Shown piece after piece: positions 1-13,009 of a stretch of DNA of 64,000 bases; position 1 is the stretch's first letter; the number at the start of each line of letters is the position of its first letter. Made by a program: the position numbers and the translations under genes. The notes beneath the pieces were generated by a model, which did no database searches, was not told where the DNA came from, and saw only the letters and a program-made list of their open reading frames with translations. This DNA comes from Diplocarpon mali. Taxonomy: Eukaryota; Ascomycota; Leotiomycetes; Helotiales; Drepanopezizaceae. The stretch spans positions 1 to 64,000 of the forward strand of contig JAENRP010000249.1 in the NCBI GenBank assembly GCA_024741835.1, read 5' to 3'.

Positions 1-15
1 TATATATATGTATGT

Positions 16-65
<50 letters not shown>

Positions 66-625
66 CACTAGGGCTGGAAGGTGCCCGGGTCTTTTTGTCT
101 CGACCGGGAAACAGAGGGCCAGACCGCGCCGGCCAGACCGCGCGAGCCCGCACGGAAAGTTAGTGTGGCGGGGGCGGGCGGGCCTCAGGTGGATGTGGAG
201 ACATGCACGAGAGTCGGAATACCCTCACACACACCACCGAGAACTCGTCGCCACGTCACAGGCAGGGAGACCGACACGGACATACTTCACATCCCTCGTA
301 TACCTTACCTACCTCATATATCTCATATATCTCACATCCCTCATATCCTTCTTTACATCATATACCTCATATATCTCACATCCCTCATATCCTTCTTTAC
401 ATCATATACCTCACATATCTCACATCCCTCACTCTCACATCCCTCACACTCACATCCCTCACTCTCATATTCCTCACACTCACATCCCTCACTCTCATAT
501 CCCTCACACTTACATCCCTCACACTCACCATCCCTCACACTCACCATCGACATACTCGTCACCACGCCATAGGCAGAGAGACCGACACACACATACCCCT
601 CCCTCTCGCCGGAGACTCTCCCTTG
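1..625. repeat. Simple-repeat block beside the TERT 3' end
   Basis: A TA/TG-rich start runs into a (CA)n tract at about 22-65. From about 290 to 550 there are many imperfect copies of short pyrimidine-rich units of the CTCACATCCCT and CTCATATCCTTC kind. Open frames here read as Ser/His/Ile/Pro low-complexity protein and are not credible genes. The block directly follows the TERT stop codon and probably includes its 3' untranslated region. I see no gene in it. Confidence 0.75.
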
Positions 626-3600
626 CTACACACACCCCCAGTACCTATCAATATCTGCACACCCCGTGCGCTGCGCATCCAATCGGGTACCGCACCACCT
701 TCTGCGCCGGCCCCACCCTCTCCCACCCCGCAATACCCCCCGCCGCCCCTCCAGCCATCGCAAAACATCCCCAAACGCAGTCTGCCTCGGGCCGAGAACC
801 TCTCGGAAGGCGTCGACCACCAGGCCCTCGAGCTGCGGTCGGCGAATCTGGCACTGAAAGCCTCCCTCCTCCATGCCCACGCCCACGCCCACGCCCACCC
901 CCCCGTTTCCCTTCCGGCAGTTCCGCGCTTTGCTCTGCAACAGTGCGACGGCGAGCGTGACGAGGTCTTTGATGGTGCCTGTTAAGGGCGCGCTTCTCTT
1001 AGCCAGACGAGCGAAATACCGACTCCACTGCGCGCGGAGCTGAGCAGGAGAGAAGGGGAGACGGCGGAGAGGGGAAGAAAGGCATCGAGAAATAACGCAG
1101 AAGGAGGCCAGCAACACGTACGGATAACCAACCCCCCACTGGGCCTCTTGCCCCCCGGCAAACATCGCATGTACATGTACATCTTCATCGCCGTCTCCGA
1201 GAACGCGCGCGCGAGGTTCGCGCGGACCGTCGCGAGGGAGTTGAAGGAGGTGTCGAGGTACATGGCGTGGGCTTGGATTTTGAAGGTATCTGGGGTGTGT
1301 GAGCTGTGGCGGGGGCTGGTTCTGGGCCTGGGTTGCCGGGGAAGCAGGTGAAGCTGTGCATATGGGAGGGAGAGGTCTGGGGCCCCATGGAAGCGGAGGG
1401 AGGGAGGAGTACGTACTCAGAACCTTCTTCTGGAACGCTTTCCCCGGAACGCGGGAGTATTCTACGGTGAGGGAGTCGGCGAGGGCTGGGAATCGCATCA
1501 CCATGATTAGCCACACACCCCTACTCCAAACCCACCCAAACCAGCTGCTCCCTTCCACCAGAGCGAATGCAAACCCAGTGAGCCAGAGAGCGAGCTGCCC
1601 AGAACACCTCAAGAGCAGAGAAAGGAACAAGGGACGGAGAGAGAACTCACGCATCCCCCCTCTCCTCGCCAAATCCCGGCTGATATCCAGATTCTGCATA
1701 TCGATCCAGCTCCCACAGTACGGGAACCCCCCTCCGCCCAGCACCCGGGGCACCTTCTTCCCCCCAACACACACCTCGAAATTGACAAGCGTCTTCTCGG
1801 GATTGACGCGGACCCCATACTCCGCCACGCCCTGGTGCATAACCTCCAAGAAGTGCCGCGCATCTTCCACGTCTGTGGTAATCAGCAAAAAGTCATCAAC
1901 CAGCCGCAGCAACAGATTCCTCGGCGCATCCTGGCCCTCCTTCAAAAACCCGAGATGGGCACTCTCCAGATCGGCGTAGAAGTAGTTGCACAGCAGAGAC
2001 GAGACGACGGAGCCCTGCGGGATGCCGGATTTCTGGCGGTAGAACTTCTTCCCAATCTTCACGAGGTTGTGGGAGATATGTTCCCGGAGCAGGGAGAGGA
2101 TCTCCTGCGTGTCCCGGAAGTGGTTGACGATGCTCTCGACAAAGATCGTGTTTCTCTTTGCGGCAAGTGGGTTTCCCGGCGCCGACAGCTGCTCCGCGAG
2201 CGTTTCATGGGAGGCGGAGGGATGTGCGTAGGCGGGATACTTGCGCAGCGGTCTTGCCGCTGTGGGGAGGTCGGAGGAGGGGGAGGAATCGGAGGGTCTG
2301 AGTTCGCAGTGCTTTGCTATCCGATAGCAGGCTTGGGAGGGGATGGTTGATAGGAGGGCGAGGATGGCGTGTTGGGGGATCGTGTCGAAGGCGGCTGTGA
2401 CGTCCAGCTTGGCAAAGTAGAGGGGCGCACAGGGCGTGGGGAGGCGTGATTTGAAGGTCTTGAGCTTGGTATAGAGGTCGCTAACGGAGAAGAGGGTTGC
2501 GCCTAGGCGGGCGGGGTTCGCGTTCTCGAGGCCATGTCAGTGCTTGGTACCGAGAAGGCTAAGGGGGTGTGTGGCAAGCGAAGGGTAGAAGGAGGGACGT
2601 ACTTTCTCATAAGTCAAAACATTGTAGACAGGCGCCAACACAGAGTTGATACTCATCCCCAGCGCAGTCTTCGAGCCTGCCTTCAGCGGCCTTCTTCGCA
2701 GATTCATGATCGGCCTCACCCCTGCTTCCTTGGGCAACAGCCTTACCTGACTATACCCTAATGCGCGAGCGCTCAAGATCTCCTGTGCTTTTCCCAACTT
2801 GACCTCTTCGAACATGGAGAGCTTCAAAGAGGCGAGGGCAGGCTCGGCGAGGGAGCGCCACACGTCGTGCCGGAAGTAGAAGAGCCGGTAGCGGTGGACG
2901 TTGGATTCGGTGATGTGGAAATTGGAGCGCAGGAGGGGCAGGAGGAGGGAGTCAAAGATGTAGTAGACAAGTTCGTGGAGGAGCTCCCAACGTTTGGCCG
3001 TGTCGGACTGGGAGGGATTGTTCGTGGCATTTGGGGGAGCGAGCCAGGGTATGTCAGATATCTGCAGGTGTGAGATGTATTCTTTTGGGTGGGCTGGAAC
3101 TATACCTTGAGCCCTTGTGTCACTTCGTGGAGTGACAGACTCTCGAACCGGCGCAGGCCGATAAACCTGTCTACGTTTTTGTTGAAAGTGCGCTCATTGT
3201 GTGCTTGCGTAGCTCCGGCCCCCCAGAACTCTGACGGGATGAGACGCGAGAGAGCTGCACGGCAGAAGGCCGAGACCATAGCTGTTGGGGTAGCGTGGTT
3301 CATCATCGAAGGTTTTCGGGCTGGTGTCATGGGCGGGCTCATGGGTGGCAGTGTGCTTTGTGTCCCGTCTGATCCAGCAGGTATCTGGGTCTTGAACTTT
3401 GCTGAAGATACCGGGCTTGGGCCTAGAGTCGGTATTCGGAGGGACGTGTCATCAATCTGGAAGTCAGCCAAGTCGCGACAGAGGGCGGCAGGCTTACCGG
3501 GCAGTAGTATTCTAGTAACAACTTATACGGGCATCGCTTGTGTTGAACCTGAAGCTTTCGCACCAGTTCTGTTGCTTTCCCGCGCAATCTTCTCGGGATT

Positions 3601-4886
3601 CTGGGACCCCTGGAACGGAAGATGGTGTTCATCTCGTCTTCGCGGAGGGTATAGTCCTGGAAAGGCTGGACTGTCTGAAGCGGATCCACGTTGCTGGTAA
3701 ACACGTTGTGGAGGCCGAATTGACGGGGAAAGATGTACATCATCACTTGGATGGTTGTCGGGTCTACCGATGAAGTGCCTGCCTGATTACTGACTAATTT
3801 CTTTGGCAACGGATACCGGTTGAGAACATCTGAACGTGTTAGTCTAGACTTTACTCAGCAGTAAACCACTTACGAATGTGCCGCAGACCAAATCTCACTT
3901 CCAACTTGGAGTTTAACGCAGCTCTTGCGTACATCATCCTGTTGCGAACAAAATTGATATTTGAAGGCGTACGTGTAGTGCTCCTCGGCTCCTTGATATT
4001 CTTGGGAGCAGGTGCTGGTAAACACTGAAGGTCGCCAAGTGGTATCCCTATTGCTGTCAGACAAGGCCGTTGGACGGCCTTGTTTACTTACCACTCAGCT
4101 GATGAAAAGTTCCGTGCCCGCTCTCGATAGCCAAAAACACCCCACAATCTAGGATCAAGTCGATCATAGCCCTCTCTCCCTCCTTCCCCATCAGGATCAA
4201 GACTTGAGTCCATGGCTGGGCTTTCATCGAGGTCACATGACTATTCGGATATGTTGAGATAACACCAGGAATCGTTGCAGCTGCCTTCTCGCCCTGATTG
4301 ATTGATCGATGCGAAACATTCTTCCTGAAGCCCTGACAGAGTAAATGTGGTAGCTTTCCGAAGACAGGAGCAGTCTTCGAGAAGAGCAGCCAGATCGCAA
4401 AGTCCACAATCTAGAAGGGGTGTCAATGTCTCAAATCAGGTTGAGTGGCATTCCAATGACGATAGCAAGTAAACAACGCACCTCATCCTGAGAAAAAGGC
4501 CCCACCCCGCTCGAGTTTGCGAACGAGGTAGATTCATCCGACCTCTGAGAAAATGTCGTCCAGTGCTTCCATCTCTCGTCCTGAGAGGCCTCTCTGAACG
4601 TGGATACTCCGATGAGTGTCTGATCCAGGAATCGAGACAGCTGCTGTTCGGACTCGGTGTCTTCTGGTCTGCGCCCCACGGACGAGATCTTCTTTCTGCG
4701 AACCTTGGAGGTAGATGGGAGTTTGGATAGTAAGTACACTCTCAGATTCATGACCTGAGGGTAGTACTTGGCGAGGAGGGCCTGCTGGACCACGGGCTCC
4801 GAGCCGTGAGAGTTGCAGAGCTTTTGACGTTTCTGGACCCGTTCCCAGCCCTGACCTGGCCTCTTCCTCTTACGCTTGCCGGCCAT
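626..4886 (-). CDS. TERT: Telomerase reverse transcriptase (catalytic subunit)
   Basis: This is the catalytic subunit of telomerase, which extends chromosome ends in the nucleus from its own RNA template. Ten exons fit in frame: 4886-4482, 4410-4092, 4047-3874, 3829-3498, 3456-3106, 3061-2603, 2524-1651, 1485-1417, 1289-1122 and 978-626, giving about 1167 residues, a normal length. The N-terminal region has the YYPQV..LR.YLLSKLP stretch and a telomerase RNA-binding domain (TYPNSHVTSMKA, LDCGVFLAIESG, MMYIFPRQFGLHNVFTS). The RT part shows motif A (FAKLDVTAAFDTI), motif B' (SGIPQGSVVSSLLCN) and motif C (RLVDDFLLIT) with the catalytic aspartates, followed by a thumb (SHAM-like QAHAMYLDTSFNS). 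The ATG at 4886 begins a Lys/Arg-rich N terminus. The last exon contains a Gly-Val run coded by a GCCCAC-type repeat and an Arg/Gly-rich tail beyond the usual end. Identity is secure; the exact C terminus is less sure. Confidence 0.95.
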
Positions 4887-7268
4887 GCCCACGGCGGGAT
4901 CTGAGGCCGTGGATTTCTGGGTTGACACTCCCCAGCTGGAATCGCGAGGCCGAGTCGATAGAAGCCGACACCTCTCAGGGCTGAGTTTATCCAGCACCGT
5001 GTCTGTATTCCGTCCCAGATGCAGCCAGCTTCTTCACTTACTAATTGATGGCCGCAGTGACACCAGGTGGCGTTGGGGGCATTATGCTGCCCCTATGAAG
5101 CGACCGGAACGAGACGCGTACGGATATGAAGGGATGGGTTTCGGTTTGGTTCGGTTCGGGCTGGATATGGAGTTGGGAAGTCGAATTGAACGGCGGGGCC
5201 ACAACAGGACCGTCGCGAGTTACCCGTGACTGAAGCACCTACACCTCGGGGGTGCCTTGGGGGCGGAGATGAGCACTCATCCGATGATCTCAGGCGTGGT
5301 ACTGGCGCGGAAAAAAAGAACGGAAGTTGGGACGACGACGACGACGACGACGACCTCACCTCCACCGCGTCGGACGGATTGGATGCGGACGCGTGACCAT
5401 TGGCTTGAAAGGTGCTGTGGCACAGTTGTGCCGCTGTGCAGTTGTGCTGGAGAGACGCTGACTCCTGGAATGAACGCCGCGCCGGATATCATATCAGATG
5501 GGATCTTGGCTCGTTGCCTATCCACGCAGGGATCGGGGATGAGAAGCCTCATCACGTGATCAACAATGTCATGTGATGGAGGTGCCCCGGTAGGTATGGT
5601 GTGCAGTCGGTCTAGACCTAGACCTCGACACAGTAATCCGGCGGCTTGAAAACGTGCCCTCACGATTTAGCCTCAAGGCGCTTGGATCTGCAGGACTGGG
5701 CTGGGAGGGCTTGGGGGGTTGAGAAATGGGGGGTCAGGGTCGGGTTTCCTGTGTAGGTATGATGTTGGGGGGTTTCAGTTTCGGGTTCGGGGGCGCACAT
5801 GTATCTCTCGGGCATTATTGACGATTTTTTTCTTTAGGTACATGGGATTCGCTTGCATCATCGTGATCAGCATCGTGATCAGCATCATCGTGATCATCAA
5901 AATCATCAGTTGCATGCGAGAGGGATAATCTGCGCTGGACCTGGACCTGGACCTGGATCGATCTTGATAATTGTATTTGATCAATAATGATATCGGTATT
6001 GCTATAGAGATTGATCCCGACCTTCACCCTGCTCCGGAGCTTGGGCTGCAGTGCGACGGGCGGGAGGAACTGCTAGGTAGATAGAGGTAGGGGAGCAGGG
6101 GAGTAGGGGAGCAGGTGAGTAGGTGAGTAGGTGAGTAGGTAAGTAGGTAAGTAGGTAAGTAGGTAAAGAGGGTAAAGAGGCAAAGAAGCAAAGAGGCAAA
6201 GAGGCAAAGAGGCAAAGAGACAAAGAGGTCAAGAGGTCAAGAGCCAAGTAAGCAGGTAGAAAATCGGTCAAGAGGTAAATCGGTCCAGAGATCGAGAGCT
6301 ATCTTGGCCTACCTTGCCGAGCCAAGGCGATCAAGAAGTTGGTATTCTCTGTACCGGCCTCACTCGCAGACCTGAGATCTCTCGGCCGAGGTAGGCAAGG
6401 TAAGGTAACTCATTCTATCGTGCTATACTCTCCCCACAGACGCTACTCGGCTGCAAGAACCAGCAGCAAACAAAAGCAAAGAGCAAACCCTCAGCCTAGG
6501 CCACTTTCAGTCCTCGATCTCCGCAATTGATCATCGACGGTCACCTCAATCCCAGCTCACATCCTCTCGTCACCTCACTAAGCCTCACCAAACCAATCCT
6601 GACTTGTTCACCTCTCCTCACCTTCGTCTCAACCAACCTCCGTGTGGGCCTTGCTTCTTCACCTTTCACCATTCGCTCTTCGCCCTCGGCCCTTCGACTT
6701 TCGCCTTGCACACTTCACTTACACCTACCTACCTTACCTTCTACAACCCGCCCGTCTACACCCTCTCCTCCGACAACCTCCCTGCAAATCCTTCACCAAC
6801 AATCTCTCGCGCCTCGAAACGCAAAACAACTCCTCGTTCGCCCTTCTCCATCTCCCCACTCCGCACGTCACACACGACCAGACTCCTCGTCTGCAGCTTC
6901 ACCGTCAAACGTCCGACCTATCCAGCGCTCTCATCCACTCGTTTCTCCGTCGCACCCACCCCAAGCCCTGCTGTGCTCTGCCCATCCCAGTCCTGCCAAC
7001 TCCAACCCCAACACCAACACCAAACACAGCGAACGCTCCCGCAAACGAATGTCAGCAGCAGGGACCACGACGAATCCTCAGACCGCGTTCCTCGAACCAT
7101 CCTCCGCCGTCGCCGCCGCCGCCACGGCCACGCAGCTGCTCTCTCCACCCCATACACCTACACTTGAGCCGGCCTGGATGGATCATCGGTAATTGCGGGC
7201 AAACCCCATCACTCTACCCCTCCCATCACCTCATTGCCGATCTCCTGATAGCCCGATGTTGAGCCACA
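4887..7268. other. Long intergenic region with simple repeats
   Basis: No convincing gene lies between TERT and the RhoGEF gene, which are divergently transcribed. It holds a (GAC)n run near 5331-5354, a degenerate GATCATC stretch near 5855-5910, and a long AGGTAAGT-, GTGAGTAG- and AGGCAAAG-type tandem tract at about 6070-6260. From about 6500 to 7260 the strand is strongly pyrimidine-rich (CT/CA-rich), as in long 5' leaders of filamentous fungi, so much of it is probably the RhoGEF 5' untranslated region. Short upstream ORFs there are not supported as proteins. Confidence 0.6.
6070..6262. repeat. Compound 8-mer tandem repeat tract
   Basis: About ten head-to-tail units of AGTAGGTG / AGTAGGTA grade into AAAGAGGC units. 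The phase and sequence drift along the array, which indicates a minisatellite that grew by slippage. It lies upstream of the RhoGEF leader and codes for nothing credible. Confidence 0.8.
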
Positions 7269-10200
7269 ATGGAGACTGCCATCAACGCAGACCAGAACTT
7301 CTACCCACAGTCTAGGCGCCTTTCCTCCGACCCCGACCAGCACCAACACCACTCCCCAATCTACGACCCGCCTGCGCTCCCCGACCTGCGAGCACGATCG
7401 CCGCAGTTGCCTCCCAAGCTCCATTTCCCCACGTCCCAGAACCTACAAGCCGGCACCGCGAATGCCTGCGCCGAGCCGAGATTGAACGGAGTAGATCCGG
7501 ATGAGTTCTACAGAGACTTTCGCGGCGGACCGACAAACGGATACAATACCTCACCACCTGCCATGGCAGCTCCGATGTCCGACTCGAGAGCGCCCCAGTC
7601 GTCTCTCAAGTCTAATGGGAGCGGAGCGGCGCCGAGAAATCCCTCGGGGCCACACGTACGCACCGCTCTGAAGCCATCGTACAGGTCCGCATCATCCCCT
7701 CTCGATGACAGAGCCCTCGGCAATGCGAAGTCTACAACGGCATTGAATGGGTTCCCCAGTGCGGGGAAGCCGAGCGTCAAGGACCTGTTGAAACGGTTCG
7801 ATCAGAACAACGACCAAGCTGGCCCGGCCGCGCGCAAGGCCGCGCCGCGATTACTCCCACGAGATACGAGTGGGCCTGGGTACTTGAAGGGACGTGGATA
7901 CCCGGCGAGAGCGACGGCTCAAGATGTAGCTCCTCGACCTCCGGGGACCGTGACGCGAGGGCCTGGAAGACCTAAATCGCCTCAAAAGACCCAGCGAGCT
8001 CGCTTGGCACCAGAAGAGCACCAACCGAACAACCGTCAATTCTCGGTCCCTCGAAAACCCCGAGCTCTGGCGACGAGTACGATCTCGCAAGCTTCAAAGT
8101 CCATGACAAACCTATCTCCGACGCCCCCCGACACCGCGGCTCCCCCAGTGCGGAAACCATTATTTGGAGAGGTTCTTCCTCGAGACCTGGAGACGCCGGA
8201 TATCGCATACGGCATCCCTCGGGCCACGCCGCGCAGGACTTCGGACTCGAGTCTACACCCGTCCTTGTCATCCCACCGCCGGGGCAGACCAGGCCCGGAA
8301 GTTTCTCCGTCGTCTCCAACCGCGTGGTATCTTGGGGTCGCACCGACACTCGAGCATGTCAATACCAACCAACCGCGCTCCTCCCCCGGACACAACAGGA
8401 GCCATAGTGACTTTCAGGATATGAGGGTCAACACCCTGAACGGCGTCAACCCATCGTTTCAGACGTCGAACCCCCAGCCAGCGTCGGCCGTACAACCACC
8501 GCAGTCTCGCTTGCCGATGCCGTCGAAGGCGCTGAGCTCTCCTCCCTCCGATGCGTCGAGCGTACAGTCCCCACGCGCGAACTCCCCCTTGGCGAAAAAG
8601 ACGCTCTCGAATGGAAAGGTCCTGAAGCCCGAGCAGAGACCGTGGAGTCCCGAGGGTAGAGCAATGACACCATCTAGCAGCGAAAGAACTCCGCGTTCGT
8701 CACCTCGGGGCAAAGTGAGGAATCCAGACAGACCGACGTCCAGCAATGCAAGTCTCAAGGCTTATATCTCTGCCCCTCCTCCCAAGACATCTCCACCTCT
8801 CCGAAGCTCACGACCTCGGCTACCCGTCTCTTCCGCATCGTCTGAAAACACGCGACCAAGGGTTGACGGACCGGCGGCACCTCCCCAACACGGCGGGTCT
8901 GGCATGAGGATTATCCGTAATGATGCTGATGCGAATGAAGTCCGGAAACGGGCGAGACCCGAGCTACCCCTGACCAAGGAAGATTTTAGTGCGAGGCGGG
9001 AGGACATACAACGGGCGTACACCAAGTCGATCCACGAGACGGAGCAGAAGAGGATCAGAGCCGATAATCTGCGTCGCCTTCATGAGCGGCAGGTCGCGAG
9101 AAGCTCGATCTCATCGCCAGCATCGCCGGGCTCGGCGAAGGATGCAGGTACTCTGGTTCAAACATCCCCAGAAGAGCCTCTGCTCGAGACGAGATCACCC
9201 CCGCTACACATCAATACCTCTCTCCCGCGACTAGAGCTGGCTCCCGAGCAGAATCTCGTGGCAGGCCAAGATTCTCCTACGCTGGGGATGCCAGGAACGT
9301 TCCTCGATGCCGGCGATGACGCTCCTCCGTCTGCGATCTCCAATGCGACCGGGATCACGGAGATTGAGAACGAACCTCAGACGGAAGCTGCACGCTTGAG
9401 CCGAGTGCCATCGCAGCCCAGCGGAGAGTTGGGTCATGCGGATTATCTTGACCATCACCGAACGTCCAAGCCAGCTTTCTTTCGAGTGCAGGACCCGGCA
9501 GCCGAAACAGAGCAGGAGAGCAAGCGGTTTATGCTCGATGCAAATCCGGTCGAAGAGCCCCAGCCGGAATGCACTCCTACGCATGACGTCTTCGCACGAA
9601 GCACTTCACCAAGAACGTCCCACGAGGACGAGCTGCGCAGTTTCACCACTGTGATCACAGTACCAAGTGGGCAGGACGATCATCTGGGCCATTCCACGGC
9701 TGCCACTGCTCTATCTGACCCGGCTGAGGCAATAACCGAAAGGCATGATGAACCTCATGTCCTGCCAGAAGAGGAGACCAAAGTCCGAGGCTCGTACCCC
9801 GAGACTTCTGAAATCTGCCACCCCGATGAGCCAGTTCAGCTCCCTACGATACAGCTTCCACATCTCCATGTTGCGCTGGCCCCGAGCGATAATGGCCCGG
9901 ACTACCTGAACACGCCCACGACCGATCTGGACTGTGGGAGCTCTGACGGGGCTGGGCAGACGACCTCTGCGGAGCAGGAAGGCCGTGAGCATACCTCCGG
10001 AAATCGAGATGGCCATATATCACCACAAACCTTCCATTCGAACCATCAGTCCTGGAGGACCGATTACTCGGTCGGGACCGCAGATGAATTCTCCGAGAGG
10101 GAAGAGTCTCCATACCCTGCCATTTCCGAACCCGAGCAGAAGCCGGTGCCTCCTCCGAAGGATGGCTCTCCGGTTGTGCCCCCAAAGCCAGATGGCTACA

Positions 10201-13009
10201 GTCCTCATCCGTCACCTCACCTTGCTGCCAAGACGAACATGCTCCTGAACCCCGGCCGAAATCAGCTTCCTCCAGTCTCGACGGGATTGGGGCTCGGGCT
10301 CACTGTCACGTCGCCCGCCTCGGATTTCAACTCCACCGTTCCTCAAAGGCCCGACTACTCACCTCCTCCGCCCCCCGAGCCGGAAGACTCGTCGCTTGCA
10401 GTCCGTCGACCAACACCACCTTCGAATCAGAACAATCGCCGGCCGCCATCGAGTGCGTACCAGTCGAGCCTGAACGGGAATCTGAATCTGGACTCCGGCC
10501 GGGTAAGCGACGATCTGTATTCTCCTCCCGCTTCGATCTCGACCCCTAGATCAAGCACCCAGGTCTCTTTTGAAGACGCCAACAACGAGTCGAAAACCAG
10601 ACTCCAATCCGATCTCTTGATGACCGACGAAGAGAGAGCGGCTGCCGAGGCGACCAAGAAACGACTTTTCAAGCGGATGATGAGCATCAAAGAGCTGATT
10701 GATACCGAGGCAATCTACATCAAGGACATGAACGTCGTCGAGGAGATCTACAAAGGCACCGCCGAGGCTTGTCCTAAGCTTGATCCAAGCGACATCAAGT
10801 CGATCTTCAGAAACACCAATGAGATCGTGGAATTCTCGACCATGTTCCTGGACGAGCTGAAGTTGGCGGCGTCGAGCATCTACTCACCACGAAACAGGTC
10901 GAGAAGCAAGGCCAGCGGAACTCCGTCGTCCACCGAAAGATATTCGGTAGCAACTACGCTGAACGACGAGACCGACGACCAGAAAGATCGAAAGACCTTC
11001 ATCGGAATGAATTTTGGCAAGCACCTGGGACCCATGCAGGCTATCTACACGGAGTATCTGAAAAATAGCGAACTGGCTAATGCCCGTTTGACCGCGCTCC
11101 AGACGGATGGGGCTGTCAAGGTTTGGCTCAGCGAATGCAATTCTGTTGCCAAGGATCTGACCGGTGCGTGGGACCTTGACGCGCTCCTCGTGAAGCCGGT
11201 GCAACGCATCACTCGATATCAGCTGTTCATGACCCAGATCAGAGAAAGCACCCCTCTTGACCACCCAGACTACCTCGCCCTCGTATCTGCCGGGCAGGAG
11301 TTGGGCAGCTTACTTCAGAACATTGATGATCTGAAGAAGCGGATCCACATGGTCGGGAAGATCGTGGGCCGAAAGCGCAAGGAGTCTGACGTCCGCACGG
11401 GTATTGCCAAGGCGTTTGGGAGACGCGCAGACAAGCATGCTGCCAACCCGAATCGACCACCGGATGATGAGGCATATGTCAAGTGTCATGAGAAGTTTGG
11501 CGATGATTACCTCCGACTCCAGGTCATCCTTCGAGATGCAGAGTATCAAACCAGAGAGTCGACGAACTATGTCAACAACAACTTGCGCCTCTTCTCCTCG
11601 ATGGAGCTCTTCATGCGGCTAGGCGCTACATCATACCCCGAGATCGAGAGTAAGTGGGTACACTTCAACATGTCCATGAGAGATATGGGGAATGCTGGCC
11701 TCGAAGATCACCTCGCAGCCATTCGGAAGCAAGTCATCGAGCCGGTTGAGAAGATCATCGCCTTGTATGGGCCTCCCAGCCTTGCCATCAAGAAACGCAA
11801 CAAGCGGCGTCTGGATTACGAAAAGTCGCTGAATCTCAAGGCCGGGGGAAAGAAGATTGACGAGAGGTTGACCGAGCTTGTAGCCCAATACGAAGCTTTG
11901 AACGAGACCTTGAAGATCGAGCTTCCCCGATTGTCATCCCTAACCAGCACGATAGGACAGATCTGCTCAACGCGGCTGCTGTACGTCCAGTCCCAGTGGT
12001 GGGGTACCTGGCAAGCGAAACTCAGCCAAAATCTGGAAGAGAGCCAGAGAGCAGCGACTGTGGAGGGCATCACAGACATGTTCCACCGAGACTTCAAGTA
12101 TTCCGAAGCCAAGATCCAGGAGTTCGGCATCATCAACGGCAGCTTTGGCACTGGCATGTCGACGCGACCATCGCCATCCACCCAGGATGACGAGTATCGA
12201 AAGGCTCGGCCATCGAATCTCTCGAGCCGGTCTCGTGGGCAATCGTTCAACAGCGACGTTTCGCCAAGCCTCCCGACTCCAGAATTTGCCAAGCGACACA
12301 GTGGTCAATTCACCTTCTCGCCTCTCCTAGCGAGCCCTCCGGGTCTTCCACAGCCTGCCCACCAGCCCCAGTCCTCCTCAAATGGCCACACCAGGGCGGG
12401 ATCTGGATCTGGATCGCCAGGGGTGACTCCTGATACGGCAAGCAGTTCTCGATATCACGCGAGCGCCGCCAGACCAAGCACAAGTCGAAGCCATACTTCT
12501 GACACGGCAGGGATGCGCCAAAGCAACGAATTCAACAGCCAATACCGCCGCGAGTCTAGTTCAACGTACAACTCGAACTACGTAGATGGCCCGCCCCCGT
12601 CTGCCAGACCATTCTCCGGGGTCTTCCATTCCGCGATGCCTCTTCCTGATGGCCCTGAAGATAGTCAGAGGTCATCGAGGGCTTCGTCACGGGATCGTAA
12701 CGTGTCAGGTGGCTACAACGTATTGTACCTGGCTGCGAGTCTCTTCGAGTTCAATATCAGTGCGACCAAGTCGGAAGCTGGGTACCCTTACTTGACTTAC
12801 TCAGCTGGCGAGGTAAGGCTTCAGACCCTTGTTATCTTGATTCTGGCTATCGCACTCCTATCATGGCTTCGACTATGCTAATAGATTCTCAGATATTTGA
12901 CGTCATTGGCGAAAAGGGGGAATTATGGTTAGCCAAGAACCAAGATGATCCTGACGACCAAGTTGGCTGGATCTGGAGTAAGCATTTTGCGCGTTTAGCT
13001 GCTGACTAA
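7269..13009 (+). CDS. Rho guanine-nucleotide exchange factor with DH, BAR and SH3 domains (Tuba/DNMBP-like)
   Basis: This is a predicted activator of a Rho-family GTPase (Cdc42 or Rho) at the membrane, acting in polarity or septation. There are two exons, 7269-12812 and 12893-13009, with a phase-0 intron that has a TGCTAAT branch site; the protein is 1886 residues. Residues 1 to about 1130 are Pro/Ser-rich and look disordered. A DH (RhoGEF) domain spans about 1130-1360, starting near KRMMSIKELIDTEAIYIKDM and including LLVKPVQRITRYQLF, the conserved last helix. A BAR-like domain follows at about 1395-1610 (YVKCHEKFGDDYLRLQVIL). After another Ser-rich linker, an SH3 domain at about 1817-1886 (LYLAASLFEFNI ... 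GELWLAKNQDD..GWIWSKHF) is split by the intron. There is no PH domain after DH; in Tuba-like exchange factors the BAR takes that place. Without splicing, the frame would end in an intron-coded hydrophobic tail, so the spliced form is preferred. Confidence 0.9.

Noticed and set aside
81..985. Overlapping plus-strand ORFs of 160-265 codons at the window start
   Set aside because: They are translations of simple CT/CA repeats and of the antisense of the last TERT exon; the products are His/Ser/Pro low-complexity without a family.
6527..7262. ORFs of 187-221 codons in three frames upstream of the RhoGEF gene
   Set aside because: All three plus frames are open only because the leader is pyrimidine-rich; products are Ser/Pro/Thr-rich and lack domains.
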